64,000 nt of DNA. Source: Sphingorhabdus sp. EL138 (GTDB lineage Bacteria > Pseudomonadota > Alphaproteobacteria > Sphingomonadales > Sphingomonadaceae). The stretch's first letter is position 1, and the number at the start of each line of letters is the position of its first letter. The notes beneath the pieces are model-generated. The model saw only the letters and a list, made by a program, of their open reading frames with translations. It ran no database searches and was not told the origin of the DNA. The translations under genes and the position numbers were made by a program. Where the stretch lies: positions 310,001 through 374,000 of the forward strand of contig NZ_OGVD01000003.1 of NCBI RefSeq assembly GCF_900258045.1. The letters run 5' to 3'. This document shows, one piece after another, positions 7,032 to 16,158 of the stretch.

Positions 7032-9818
7032 TTGACTGACGGCACATCCCCCTATCCTCCGCTGGCCTATCCCGCGCTCCATGCCAGTCATAGCGGCATC
7101 TGGATTTGCGGCAGCGATGGTGTCTCCCGCGCAATTGGCAAGGGTGAGGCGATTGGCTGTGTTGCGGAAACCCCGCATATCCTGCTCAACGCGCCGCTTA
7201 TGGGTCAGCGATTGGGCTATCCCGATCTGTCGGGTCTCGATTTGCTGGAACTGTTCGCCTTCATCCACCCGGCGCAATTTGTCGTTCCCACGCCAGCCGG
7301 TTTGGCCAAGACCCTTGGTCTCGAACCGCCCGATCAGGAAGCCGATATCGCGTCCTTATACCGGGAGGCCGCCAGCCACTTGTTGGCGGGACTGGAAGCG
7401 CCCTATTGGAGGGAACGCGAAGGCGCGTGGAGCAGCGCGCAGGCTCTCTATCGACTGCGCTGGCCCTGGGCAGGCGAAGTGTCCAAACGGCTGACCAAGC
7501 CCGCCGACGGAGAGCGCTGGCTTTTTTCGAAACTCGAAGAATGGGAAGAAGAGACACCGCGCCCGGCCCCACGTGCAGTAACGATGGACGAAGATGCTAC
7601 GTTGACTCAACTCGGTACCTTGACCGGCAAGGGATCAGAGGAACGTGAAGGTCAGAAAAGCTATGCTGCCGCTGTTGCAAAAATTTTCAATCCCCGCCGC
7701 GTCAAAGGAGCGCCCAACATGCTGCTCGCCGAGGCAGGCACCGGCATCGGCAAAACCCTCGGCTATCTGGCACCGGCATCGCTGTGGTCAGCAGAGGCAG
7801 GTGGCGCGGTCTGGATTTCGACCTTTACCAAGGCTCTGCAACGCCAACTCGACCGTGAAACCCGGCGTATCTATCCGGACGAAGAGGTTTTTCGCAAAAA
7901 AGTCGTCGTCCGCAAAGGTCGCGAAAACTATCTCTGCCTGCTCAATCTGGAAGATGCTCTGCAAGGCGGTTTTGCCGGACGGGCCGCGATACTCGCCCAT
8001 CTCGTGGCGCGCTGGGCCGCCTATAGCAAGGACGGCGATATGGTCGGCGGTGACTTGCCAGGCTGGCTAGCAACATTGTTCCGGCGCAACGGGTCCACGG
8101 CATTGACCGACCGGCGCGGAGAATGCGTTTATGCCGGTTGCCCCCACTACCGCAAATGCTTCATCGAAAAAGCCGCGCGCGCGAGCCAGCAGGCCGATAT
8201 CGTTATCGCCAATCACGCGCTGGTCATGGTCAACGCTGCGCGTGGTCGGGAGCAGAAAAATGCGCCGACGCGGCTGATTTTCGACGAGGGCCATCATCTG
8301 TTTGACGCGGCTGATTCGATGTTTGCGGCACGCCTCTCGGGGCAGGAAGCGATCGAGATACGCCGCTGGGTCATCGGTCCGGAAAGCAAGAACCGCGGAC
8401 GCCGCCGGGGCCTTGCAGCGCGGCTTGCTGACCTTGCTTCCTATGACGACGAGGGCGGCCGCGCGATTGAAAGCGCCCGCCATGCCGCCGAAGCCTTGCC
8501 AAGCGACGGCTGGCTGCAACGCTTGTCGGAAAGCGAACCGTTCGGGCCGGTCGAAGCGCTGCTCGGCGAAGTCCGTCACATGGTCTTTGCCCGTGACGAG
8601 AGCCAGAGCGCGGATGCCGGCTATGGTCTGGAAACCGAGCTTACCGATGTCGAAGGCCCGATGATCGATGCGGTCGCCAATGCCGCCGAAGCGATTGATG
8701 CTTTGCTCAAACCTCTGGTCCGGCTTGGTCAGCGGATCGAGCATCTGATCGAGGAAGGCCCGGACTGGATGGATGCCCCGGCAAGGGCCCGGATGGAAGG
8801 GGCGTTATCAAGCCTTGGTTGGCGTTGTGACACCCTGTCCGGATGGCTCGCCTTGTTGTCGCGCATCGGCGGTCCGGCTGATCCCGATTTTGTCGACTGG
8901 CTGATGATCGACCGGTTTGAAGGCCGCGAATATGATATCGGCATCTGCCGCCACTGGCTCGACCCGACGATTCCGGTAACCGAGGTGGTCACGAAGCCCG
9001 CCCACGGCCTGATGATCACATCGGCGACACTGAAAGGCGGAGGCGACTGGGAAACAGCCCGTGCGCGCAGCGGCGCGGTGCATCTGGATCAGGCAGTACA
9101 GGAATTTGAGGTGCCGAGCCCGTTCAACTATGCAGAACAAGCCAAGGTCATCATTGTCACCGATGTGAAGCGCGGTGACATGGCAGGACTAGCCGGTGCT
9201 TATGCGCAGCTGATCGAGGCGTCCGGAGGCGGCACATTGGGCCTGTTCACGGCGATCCGGCGGCTCCGCACCGTTTACGCACGCATTGCCGACCGCATGG
9301 CGCAAAGCGGATTACCGATCTACGCGCAACATGTTGATCCCATCGATACCGGTACGTTGGTGGACATTTTCCGCGACGATCCCAAAGCCAGCCTGCTTGG
9401 TACCGATGCCTTGCGTGACGGCGTGGACGTACCCGGTCGCAGCCTGCGCCTTGTCGTCATGGAATCCGTGCCATGGCCGCGCCCGGACATATTACACAAA
9501 GCCCGGCGTCTGGCGGGCGGCGGCAGCGCCTATGATGACCGGATCATCCGCGCGCGTTTGGCACAAGCCTTTGGCCGGATCATCCGCCGCGCCGATGATC
9601 ATGGACATTTTGTAATCCTGTCATCCGCTTTCCCGTCCCGCCTGTTGACCGCTTTTCCGGAAGGAACACCGATTGAACGCATGCCGCTCACACAGGCATT
9701 GGCGGAAATAAAAGCGGCTAAATCCAAAACTGTGCAATCCAGTCTTTCCCCTGACATATCTTTCGGGCATGACGCTGGGCAAACGGATATTCCGGGGAAT
9801 AAATCGGGCGGTATATGA
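7032..9818 (+). CDS. dinG: ATP-dependent DNA helicase, DinG/XPD-like
   Basis: A 928-residue superfamily 2 helicase of the iron-sulfur DinG/YoaA/XPD group, which unwinds 5' overhang or repair/replication intermediates. Walker A is AEAGTGIGKTLG near residue 235, Walker B is IFDEGHH near 417, and motif III is ITSATLKGGG near 660. A cysteine set in ECVYAGCPHYRKC (about 360-372) plus one upstream in NYLCLL suggests the 4Fe-4S cluster. Motif VI is AQAFGRIIRRADDHG near 850. Start is TTG at 7032, two bases after the nnrU stop. An N-terminal extension of about 200 residues precedes the ATPase. The stop overlaps the start of the SixA-like gene (ATGA). Confidence 0.9.
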   Translation: MTDGTSPYPPLAYPALHASHSGIWICGSDGVSRAIGKGEAIGCVAETPHILLNAPLMGQRLGYPDLSGLDLLELFAFIHPAQFVVPTPAGLAKTLGLEPPDQEADIASLYREAASHLLAGLEAPYWREREGAWSSAQALYRLRWPWAGEVSKRLTKPADGERWLFSKLEEWEEETPRPAPRAVTMDEDATLTQLGTLTGKGSEEREGQKSYAAAVAKIFNPRRVKGAPNMLLAEAGTGIGKTLGYLAPASLWSAEAGGAVWISTFTKALQRQLDRETRRIYPDEEVFRKKVVVRKGRENYLCLLNLEDALQGGFAGRAAILAHLVARWAAYSKDGDMVGGDLPGWLATLFRRNGSTALTDRRGECVYAGCPHYRKCFIEKAARASQQADIVIANHALVMVNAARGREQKNAPTRLIFDEGHHLFDAADSMFAARLSGQEAIEIRRWVIGPESKNRGRRRGLAARLADLASYDDEGGRAIESARHAAEALPSDGWLQRLSESEPFGPVEALLGEVRHMVFARDESQSADAGYGLETELTDVEGPMIDAVANAAEAIDALLKPLVRLGQRIEHLIEEGPDWMDAPARARMEGALSSLGWRCDTLSGWLALLSRIGGPADPDFVDWLMIDRFEGREYDIGICRHWLDPTIPVTEVVTKPAHGLMITSATLKGGGDWETARARSGAVHLDQAVQEFEVPSPFNYAEQAKVIIVTDVKRGDMAGLAGAYAQLIEASGGGTLGLFTAIRRLRTVYARIADRMAQSGLPIYAQHVDPIDTGTLVDIFRDDPKASLLGTDALRDGVDVPGRSLRLVVMESVPWPRPDILHKARRLAGGGSAYDDRIIRARLAQAFGRIIRRADDHGHFVILSSAFPSRLLTAFPEGTPIERMPLTQALAEIKAAKSKTVQSSLSPDISFGHDAGQTDIPGNKSGGI

Positions 9819-10357
9819 AAAGACTGACACTTTTGCGGCACGCCAAATCCAGCTGGGATGACCCCGTAGCCAGAGATTTCGACCGACCGCTAAATGACAA
9901 GGGCAAACGCGCCGCTGCGATCATGGGCAAGTTTATCAAGCGGAATAATCTCGTCTTCGATCAAATCCTCGCCTCTCCTGCAGTGCGGGTCATCGAAACA
10001 CTGGAACATGTCGAACCCGCCAGCGGCTTGTCTTTTGAGCCGAAATGGGACCGCAAAATCTATCTGGCATCCTCGGTCACATTGATGGACGTTTTGCGCG
10101 GTGCCAGTGCGGATGCCGATCATGTGCTGATGGTCGGGCATAATCCTGGCCTGGAAGACCTTATTTTTGATCTGGTTCCTGACGATGGTTCATCCGAAGC
10201 TCGGGGCGCAGTGGAAATAAAATATCCAACAGCAGCATTGGCCGAGCTCAGCCTGAACATAAAAAGCTGGGCCGATATCGAAGACAATTGCGCAACTCTG
10301 GATCGCTTCACGCGTCCACGCGATCTCGATCCGGAACTGGGTCCTGACTATAACTAA
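9815..10357 (+). CDS. sixA: SixA-like histidine phosphatase family protein
   Basis: A 180-residue cytosolic phosphatase. The N-terminal LTLLRHAKSSW is the RHG/RHA catalytic signature with the phospho-accepting histidine; a second arginine is in SPAVRVIET and the second histidine in MVGHNPGLEDL near residue 110. The short, insertion-poor form matches SixA-type phosphohistidine phosphatases. Its start codon overlaps the helicase stop by four bases, so it is the third gene of the nnrU-dinG operon. The partner phosphoprotein is not evident. Confidence 0.85.
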   Translation: MKRLTLLRHAKSSWDDPVARDFDRPLNDKGKRAAAIMGKFIKRNNLVFDQILASPAVRVIETLEHVEPASGLSFEPKWDRKIYLASSVTLMDVLRGASADADHVLMVGHNPGLEDLIFDLVPDDGSSEARGAVEIKYPTAALAELSLNIKSWADIEDNCATLDRFTRPRDLDPELGPDYN

Positions 10358-10374
10358 CTGCTTTATAAAGAAAC

Positions 10375-10463
10375 TGGTGCGGTCGAGAAGACTCGAACTT
10401 CCACGGGAGATTAATCCCACAGCGACCTCAACGCTGCGCGTCTACCAATTCCGCCACGACCGC
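10375..10463 (-). tRNA. tRNA-Leu (anticodon GAG)
   Basis: On the minus strand the sequence folds as a class II tRNA with a 7-bp acceptor stem (GCGGTCG pairing with CGACCGC), a D-arm with GGAATTGGTAGACG, an anticodon stem CAGCG/CGCTG around the loop TTGAGGT (anticodon GAG, leucine CUC/CUU), a long variable arm, and the T-loop TTCGAGT. The 3' CCA is encoded. Length is 89 bases including CCA. Confidence 0.95.
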
Positions 10464-10708
10464 ACTGTCATCCGAACCAGGCCATAAGCCCTTGGTAGGC
10501 GCGTGCCCTTAGCAAAGGGTGGATAGGCTCGCAACAGATATTGTGATTTGCCTGGACCTTACCCAGCCCGCCGTTAACGCGACCGCGAAACATGTCCCCA
10601 TCTCATACAGTTTGGCTCGCTTCGTCCGTTTTATAGGTGAAGAGACCGGATAATCTGGCTGTTAACCTTTTATTTACCTTGTCAGTCGCCGGTTTTGCGG
10701 GCTTTTCT

Positions 10709-10987
10709 ATGCTTATGCGAGACATTTTGTATCTCTTGATGGTGATGACCCTGGCCATGACGGCTAACGCACCCGTCATGGCTGAACAGACGGCACAGTC
10801 AGGTACGCGGGTACAGGTTCGTGTTTCTGCGCATATTGTTAGCGGGGAAACCGTCCGTCTTGATTCGGGAATCACATCATACGGCTCGTCACCGCGATTG
10901 AATAAGGCACAAGCACCTCTGGTTCGAACACGCGGAATGATCATGCGGGATGGTCGCCAAAATGTGCGGCTCACCGAATTCCACTAA
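10709..10987 (+). CDS. Small predicted secreted protein
   Basis: Not a family I recognise. From the ATG at 10709 the 92-residue product has a good Sec signal peptide: a short basic start (MLMRD), a hydrophobic core and an Ala-x-Ala-like cleavage site at about residue 25 (PVMA-EQ). The mature part is about 67 residues, basic and rich in Ser/Arg/Val, with no cysteines. The frame continues upstream to a GTG at 10637, which would add a second hydrophobic stretch. The gene lies alone between the tRNA and the convergent zinc-ribbon gene. A periplasmic protein is the simplest reading. Confidence 0.5.
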   Translation: MLMRDILYLLMVMTLAMTANAPVMAEQTAQSGTRVQVRVSAHIVSGETVRLDSGITSYGSSPRLNKAQAPLVRTRGMIMRDGRQNVRLTEFH

Positions 10988-11007
10988 TGGCAGGATAGAA
11001 ATAGCAG

Positions 11008-11760
11008 CTATTGGCGTGTTATATCAGCCCAGCCGACCTCTAGCTGACTTGCGGCGCGGGGCACGTCGAGCTTGGCTTCGTTGAAGTTGATTCTCGCACC
11101 GGGGGCCAGCTCTTTTGTAGGTGCCTTCATTTTCCAGCTATAGACAATCCGGCCGCTGGCATCCCGCAGGATCACCAGCATTGGCGGCACGGATTGTTCG
11201 CTATCGGTCGGATTGATTATGGTCCCGCTCGCCGCAAAATATTCAGTACCGTCCGGCAATGTCCGGCGATCCTGTTTCTGGCTGAGTTCAATCAGCAATG
11301 GCGTGTCATCAACCGATGCCATCTGATAGCTCTGTAACCAGTTTGGCGTACCGAACGCATAGAGCGCACCGCCAATCAAGATGATCAGGCTGGCAAAAGC
11401 AATCGCGGCAATGGTCCATAGCTTTGCAGGATTCCGGCGCGGCTTAAATGGCGGCTCGTGGGCAAAGCTGCTGGTTTCGGATACAAAAGGCGGCGTAACC
11501 GCTGATGCGGATGCTGCCGGTGGCGCTGCCGCCATTGCCGCACCATCCGGTTCAGGATCCGACCGCTTTGTTGGCGGCGCCGACGGCGCATCAGGCGTCG
11601 GCTGCCCTGCTTGTTCTGCCGTTTTGGCAGGTTCTGGCGGAGCTGGCTCCTGAAACCAGTTATGGCGGCATGATGCACAGCGCACGGACCGGCCGGTAGG
11701 GCCGATTGCACTGTCGGGGACGAGATAACGTGTCTTGCAGGCCGGGCAATTCAATATCAT
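11008..11760 (-). CDS. MJ0042-type zinc-ribbon / DUF3426 membrane protein
   Basis: A 250-residue protein with three parts. An N-terminal zinc ribbon has CPAC and CASC pairs (residues 5-34, MJ0042 family). A long Pro/Ala-rich linker of about 80 residues follows. One transmembrane helix near residues 130-150 leads to a C-terminal periplasmic DUF3426 domain ([26 protein letters not shown]). This architecture is common next to ftsE in sphingomonads and other alphaproteobacteria; its function is unknown, perhaps sensing or scaffolding at the envelope. It is transcribed away from ftsE across a 200-bp gap. Confidence 0.85.
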   Translation of the reverse strand: MILNCPACKTRYLVPDSAIGPTGRSVRCASCRHNWFQEPAPPEPAKTAEQAGQPTPDAPSAPPTKRSDPEPDGAAMAAAPPAASASAVTPPFVSETSSFAHEPPFKPRRNPAKLWTIAAIAFASLIILIGGALYAFGTPNWLQSYQMASVDDTPLLIELSQKQDRRTLPDGTEYFAASGTIINPTDSEQSVPPMLVILRDASGRIVYSWKMKAPTKELAPGARINFNEAKLDVPRAASQLEVGWADITRQ

Positions 11761-11889
11761 GACATTCTTCTAAACACGCCATTCCATGAAACTGCAAGTC
11801 TGCGGTTCATGCTTTTGAGACAAGTGCCTTTTTTTCAACGTTTTCACGTCCATCCCGCGAGCGGACGGGCACGCAGCAGTTGATTTCAG

Positions 11890-11904
11890 AGGACGTAACG
11901 TCCT
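11890..11904. promoter_or_regulatory. Palindrome upstream of ftsE
   Basis: AGGACGTAACGTCCT is a perfect 15-base palindrome with a central A, 56 bases before the ftsE ATG, in the divergent gap shared with the zinc-ribbon gene. A regulatory role is suggested only by its place and symmetry. Confidence 0.3.
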
Positions 11905-11960
11905 ATTGATGCGGTCAGTTGTATAGCGTCCCAACCTGATCAAGCGATTTGAAAATCCAG

Positions 11961-12671
11961 ATGAATGAAATTGTTCAATTTGAAAATGTTGGCCTGCGCT
12001 ATGGTGCTGGCATTGAGACGCTATCTGACCTTACATTTACGCTGTATCCAGGCAGTTTCTATTTCCTGACGGGCGCATCAGGCGCCGGCAAGACCTCGCT
12101 TCTGAAACTACTCTATCTTGCTCAGCGGCCCAGTCGCGGTTTGATCCGGTTGTTTGGCGAAGATGCTGTTACCATGCCCCGAGAACGCCTGCCCGGCTTC
12201 CGCCGGCGCATCGGCGTCGTGTTTCAGGATTTCAGGTTGGTGCCGCATCTCTCGGCTTTTGACAATATCGCGCTGCCGCTGCGCGTCGCGGGCGTAAAAG
12301 AAAAAGATTTGACAACACCGGTGACCGAGATGCTCGACTGGGTTGGTCTTGGCGACCGCGCCGAGGCCAGACCGGCAACCTTGTCGGGCGGAGAACAGCA
12401 ACGCGTTGCCATTGCCCGTGCTGTGATTGGTCGTCCGGAAATATTGGTGGCGGATGAGCCGACCGGAAATGTCGACCCGGAAATGGCCATACGTTTGCTG
12501 CAGCTGTTCGAGGCGCTTAATACCCTGGGCACTACAATCGTCGTCGCCACCCATGATATTCATTTGCTCAGCAAAGTGCCCGGTGCGCAAATGATGAAGC
12601 TCGAAAAGGGTGGACTATCTGATCCAACCGGTTCTTTGCGCAATCCCCCCTTGCCGCGTGACAGAGCATAG
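11961..12671 (+). CDS. ftsE: Cell division ATP-binding protein FtsE
   Basis: ABC-type ATPase that, with FtsX, controls septal peptidoglycan hydrolysis at the divisome. It is 236 residues from ATG 11961; a TTG four codons upstream is also in frame. Walker A is GASGAGKTS (about residue 38), the Q-loop FQDFRLVPHL, the signature LSGGEQQRVAIARA, and Walker B ILVADEPTGNVD. ftsX starts 11 bases after the stop, and ydcF and plsC follow in the same direction, the usual arrangement in this order of bacteria. Confidence 0.95.
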   Translation: MNEIVQFENVGLRYGAGIETLSDLTFTLYPGSFYFLTGASGAGKTSLLKLLYLAQRPSRGLIRLFGEDAVTMPRERLPGFRRRIGVVFQDFRLVPHLSAFDNIALPLRVAGVKEKDLTTPVTEMLDWVGLGDRAEARPATLSGGEQQRVAIARAVIGRPEILVADEPTGNVDPEMAIRLLQLFEALNTLGTTIVVATHDIHLLSKVPGAQMMKLEKGGLSDPTGSLRNPPLPRDRA

Positions 12672-12682
12672 GTAGCGGTCTG

Positions 12683-13603
12683 ATGCTCAGTCTGTTTGTC
12701 ATTCCCGGCCATGACCGCCGACTGATACCCGAAGGGCGCCTGTCAGGGCCGATGCCCTGGGTCATTGCGATCATGATTTTTTTAATGGTGCTGGCGACGG
12801 CCATAGGTCTTGCCTTTACCGAAGCCGGACAAAATGTGTCGGATCAACTCTCCAGCCGAGCGACGGTTCAAATTATCGAAGCCAATCCCGATCTAAAAGC
12901 CCAACAGACAAGTGACGCCGCAGCCCGCTTGCGCGGCATGGAACTGGTAGAAGAGGTAAGAATCCTGCCCTCCAAGGAAATTGAAGACCTAATCGCGCCA
13001 TGGCTGGGCCAGTCCGCAGACGGGGGACAGGACACCGGTGGCCTGCTGGAAGATATTCCTCTGCCGGCTCTTATCGACTTGAAATTGGCGCAGCCCATTA
13101 GTGAGAAAGAGCTCGAAGCTTTGCGCACCGGTATCAGACCATTAGCCGCCAGTGCCCGCATTGAACCCAGCAGCGCCCTGATAGCGCCAGTGATCGCCTT
13201 GGTCCGGTCGCTGCAATGGATTGCTTTTGGTCTGGTGATATTGCTTGCAATCGCGACGGCTGCAGCAGTGATCATCTCCGCCCGGGCCGCGCTCAATACA
13301 CACAAGGAAACGATCGGCGTCATTCATTTGCTCGGCGGGACCGATCGGCAGATCAGCCGCCTGTTTCAAAGGCGGATCGCGCTCGATGCGCTGTTGGGCG
13401 GGGTACTGGGTTTGATCTGCGGCGCCGCAATCATCCTCCTGCTGGGCATGCAGCTTTCCGCTCTTGGTTCGGGATTGGTGCAATCGCTAGACCTCTCCTG
13501 GTATAGCTGGTTGATTATCGGGGCCATTCCGATATTGGGAATGATCCTTGCGATGGTGACTGCGCGAATGACGGTCATGGGCGCGCTCAAGAAAATATTG
13601 TAG
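12683..13603 (+). CDS. ftsX: Cell division protein FtsX
   Basis: Inner-membrane partner of FtsE, 306 residues with four transmembrane segments: one near residues 25-48, then three in the C-terminal half around 175-200, 225-255 and 270-295. The region between the first two (about 50-170) is the periplasmic loop that in the family contacts murein hydrolase regulators. The FtsX/MacB permease part contains KETIGVIHLLGGTDRQISRLFQRR, the coupling helix to FtsE (positions about 208-231). Assigned by these features and by the directly preceding ftsE. Confidence 0.93.
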   Translation: MLSLFVIPGHDRRLIPEGRLSGPMPWVIAIMIFLMVLATAIGLAFTEAGQNVSDQLSSRATVQIIEANPDLKAQQTSDAAARLRGMELVEEVRILPSKEIEDLIAPWLGQSADGGQDTGGLLEDIPLPALIDLKLAQPISEKELEALRTGIRPLAASARIEPSSALIAPVIALVRSLQWIAFGLVILLAIATAAAVIISARAALNTHKETIGVIHLLGGTDRQISRLFQRRIALDALLGGVLGLICGAAIILLLGMQLSALGSGLVQSLDLSWYSWLIIGAIPILGMILAMVTARMTVMGALKKIL

Positions 13604-13612
13604 TCACCTTTC

Positions 13613-14146
13613 ATGATCTTACGTTTCTTCTGTTTTCTGCTGCTTCTCTGGATGATCGGGTTCGCCTGGTTTGCGATAGATTTGCCGCGTACTGCGGCGG
13701 ATGATGTGCAGACGGATTCCATTGTGGTCCTGACAGGCGGCCCGCAGCGTATTGAACATGCTTTGCAACTGCTGGAGGCAAATAAAGCGAAAAATCTGCT
13801 GATATCCGGTGTGGACCGGGATGTGAAACCGGGGGAACTGGCCGCGGCTTATAATCGTGACGAGACACTGTTTAACTGTTGTATTGATCTGGGTTTTCAA
13901 GCGGTGGACACGCGTTCAAATGCTTTGGAAACAGCACGCTGGGCCGCGGGACGAAAAGACACATCGATCCGGCTGGTGACGTCTGACTGGCATATGCGGC
14001 GGGCACGGCTGGAACTGGAACGCGCCGTACCATCGGATATCGCAATCATATCCGATGCAGTTGCGACCGCACCGTCCCTGGGCACTTTATTCAAAGAGTA
14101 TAATAAATTCCTGATGCGCCGCACCGCGGCCTTGGCGGGTATCTAG
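13613..14146 (+). CDS. YdcF/SanA (DUF218) family protein
   Basis: A 177-residue protein with an N-terminal hydrophobic anchor (residues 1-22) and a DUF218 domain. The motif SIVVLTGGPQRIEHAL opens the Rossmann-like fold, NLLISGVD and DTRSNALETARWA follow, and LVTSDWHMRRARLELER is the conserved C-terminal signature. The family includes SanA and ElyC, which act in envelope integrity and peptidoglycan or lipid-carrier metabolism. It starts nine bases after ftsX and ends two bases before plsC, so it belongs to the same operon. Confidence 0.87.
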   Translation: MILRFFCFLLLLWMIGFAWFAIDLPRTAADDVQTDSIVVLTGGPQRIEHALQLLEANKAKNLLISGVDRDVKPGELAAAYNRDETLFNCCIDLGFQAVDTRSNALETARWAAGRKDTSIRLVTSDWHMRRARLELERAVPSDIAIISDAVATAPSLGTLFKEYNKFLMRRTAALAGI

Positions 14147-14148
14147 AT

Positions 14149-14838
14149 ATGTTGGCAAAAGTCCGATCACTCCTGTTCATCCCGCTATTCTATGGCGGAT
14201 CAACACCGATCATCATTTTATCGTTTATCGTCGCGCTATTTTCGGTGCCCGGCACACACTATATGGCTCAGCTATGGAGCCGTTATCATTATCTATGCGC
14301 CCGGATCATTCTCGGCATCCGGGTCGAGATAAAGGGCGAAATTCGCAACGAACCCCTGCTCTACGTCTTCAAACATGAAAGCATGTTTGAAACGATTGAT
14401 CTGCTACGTATTTTTGACAAGCCGGTGGTGATCGCCAAAAAGGAACTGCTCGTCATCCCGCTCTGGGGCTGGATCGCCAAAAAACACGGACTGTTGGGCA
14501 TAGATCGGAACGGCGGGGGCGCGGCGATGCGCCAAATTATCAAACAAGCCAAAAAAGCGGTCACCGAAGGTCGCCCGATTGTCATTTTTGCAGAAGGAAG
14601 CCGTGCCCATCATGGCGAGCGACCGGAATTGCAAACGGGCTTTGCCGGTATCTACAAACTGATGGGGCTGCCTTTGGTACCGGTAGCGCTCGACAGCGGT
14701 ATCATCTCGCCGCGCGATACATTCGTGCAGAAAAGCGGCGTGATAACTTATGCTGTGCAGGACGAGATTGAACCAGGGCTCGATCGCGATGATATTCGTG
14801 ACCGGGTCCATGCCGCAATTAACGTGCTGAACGATTGA
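14149..14838 (+). CDS. plsC: 1-acyl-sn-glycerol-3-phosphate acyltransferase
   Basis: Adds the second acyl chain to lysophosphatidic acid in phospholipid synthesis. It is 229 residues, with an N-terminal membrane segment (about residues 15-38) and the LPLAT catalytic motif as KHESMFET, where the usual aspartate of HX4D is glutamate, a variant also found in alphaproteobacterial members. Further motifs are GIDRNGGG, VIFAEGSRA and PLVPVALDSG. It closes the ftsE-ftsX-ydcF cluster and starts two bases after ydcF. Assignment of the reaction rests on family membership. Confidence 0.88.
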   Translation: MLAKVRSLLFIPLFYGGSTPIIILSFIVALFSVPGTHYMAQLWSRYHYLCARIILGIRVEIKGEIRNEPLLYVFKHESMFETIDLLRIFDKPVVIAKKELLVIPLWGWIAKKHGLLGIDRNGGGAAMRQIIKQAKKAVTEGRPIVIFAEGSRAHHGERPELQTGFAGIYKLMGLPLVPVALDSGIISPRDTFVQKSGVITYAVQDEIEPGLDRDDIRDRVHAAINVLND

Positions 14839-14879
14839 CCGTCATATCGTGAGCGCGCCCGCTTCTAACCTGAAGCAAA

Positions 14880-16058
14880 TCACCCTTGGCTGAGAAACTT
14901 CTTCATATTCCGTGCAGCTTGCCGGATGCGCTGCTCATTTTCGACTAGCGCAAGACGAACATAGCCCTCGCCCTCGTCGCCAAAGCCCGTACCCGGAGCC
15001 ACGGCAACACCCGCTTCGGCGAGCAGCCGTTTGGCAAATTCCATCGAGCCGAGTTCGCGAAACTGCTCCGGGACCGGCGCCCAGGCGAACATGCTGGCTT
15101 CTGGTGGCGGAATGTCCCAGCCGGCGCGGCCAAAGCTTTCGACCATCACGTCGCGGCGCTTTTTATAAAGTGCACGGTTTTCATCAATAATGTCTTGCGG
15201 GCCGTTGAGCGCTGCGGTGGCCGCAACCTGTATCGGTGTAAAGGCACCATAGTCGAGATAGGATTTGACCCTTGTCAGCGCACCGATCAGCTTTTGATTG
15301 CCAACCGCAAAGCCCATGCGCCAGCCCGGCATCGAATAGGTTTTGGACATGCTGGTAAATTCAACCACACAATCCTTCGCGCCATCAATCTGCAACATGG
15401 ATGGTGTTGGTACGTCGCCATAATAAATTTCAGCATAGGCAAGATCACTGATCACCCACAGCTTATGCTCACGCGCAAAATCGACGACCTTTTGGTAAAA
15501 ATCGAGATCGGCGACATAGGCGGTCGGGTTGGACGGATAGCCCATCACCAGCACTGATGGTTTCGGCACGCTGTAGCTCATCGCATATTCAAGCCGGGTG
15601 AAGAAATCCGGACCGGGTGCTGCAGGAATAGAGCGGATCGCCGCGCCGGCAATGATGAAACCGAAAGTGTGAATCGGATAGGAAGGGTTGGGCGCGAGCA
15701 CCACATCACCAGGAGCCGTGATCGCCTGCGCCAGATTGGCAAGGCCTTCCTTGGAACCCAGGGTCACGATCACTTCGCTTTCCGGATCCAGATCCACATC
15801 AAAGCGGCGCTTGTAATAGTTGGACTGGGCCAGACGCAGACCCTTGATGCCTTTCGACGCGCTATAGCGGTGCGCGGTCGGATCGTTGGCCGTATCGCAC
15901 AGCTTGTCGATTACATGCTGCGCCGGCGCACCATCAGGATTGCCCATTCCGAGGTCGATAATATCCTCACCGCGGGCGCGCGCTTCCGCCTTCATCGCGT
16001 TCACTTCAGCGAACACATAAGGCGGCAGACGTTTGATGCGGTAGAATTCTTCAGACAT
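14880..16058 (-). CDS. alaC: AlaC-type class I aminotransferase
   Basis: PLP-dependent transaminase of 392 residues in the AlaC/LL-diaminopimelate-aminotransferase-like group, most likely glutamate-pyruvate transaminase. Fold-type I features are seen: IDLGMGNPDG at the N-terminus, YPSNPTAYVAD with the substrate-binding NP, SDLAYAEIYY with the PLP-binding aspartate, SMSKTYSMPGWRMG with the Schiff-base lysine (about residue 240), and the C-terminal arginine in YVRLALVEN. It stands alone, with plsC convergent. Alanine specificity is inferred from resemblance. Confidence 0.88.
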   Translation of the reverse strand: MSEEFYRIKRLPPYVFAEVNAMKAEARARGEDIIDLGMGNPDGAPAQHVIDKLCDTANDPTAHRYSASKGIKGLRLAQSNYYKRRFDVDLDPESEVIVTLGSKEGLANLAQAITAPGDVVLAPNPSYPIHTFGFIIAGAAIRSIPAAPGPDFFTRLEYAMSYSVPKPSVLVMGYPSNPTAYVADLDFYQKVVDFAREHKLWVISDLAYAEIYYGDVPTPSMLQIDGAKDCVVEFTSMSKTYSMPGWRMGFAVGNQKLIGALTRVKSYLDYGAFTPIQVAATAALNGPQDIIDENRALYKKRRDVMVESFGRAGWDIPPPEASMFAWAPVPEQFRELGSMEFAKRLLAEAGVAVAPGTGFGDEGEGYVRLALVENEQRIRQAARNMKKFLSQG

Positions 16059-16158
16059 GGTTTCTCTAATTCCGGTGTTTCATTTTACGCAGCCGCTGCT
16101 TTGCGCAACTTTGATAGGAATGTCGAGGGGGTCAGGACAAATTGTTGTTGAGCCGCAC

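Noticed and set aside
10603-10974. A 123-codon minus-strand frame opposite the small secreted protein
   Set aside because: Cys/Arg-rich and without domain or ribosome site; the plus strand has a convincing signal peptide.
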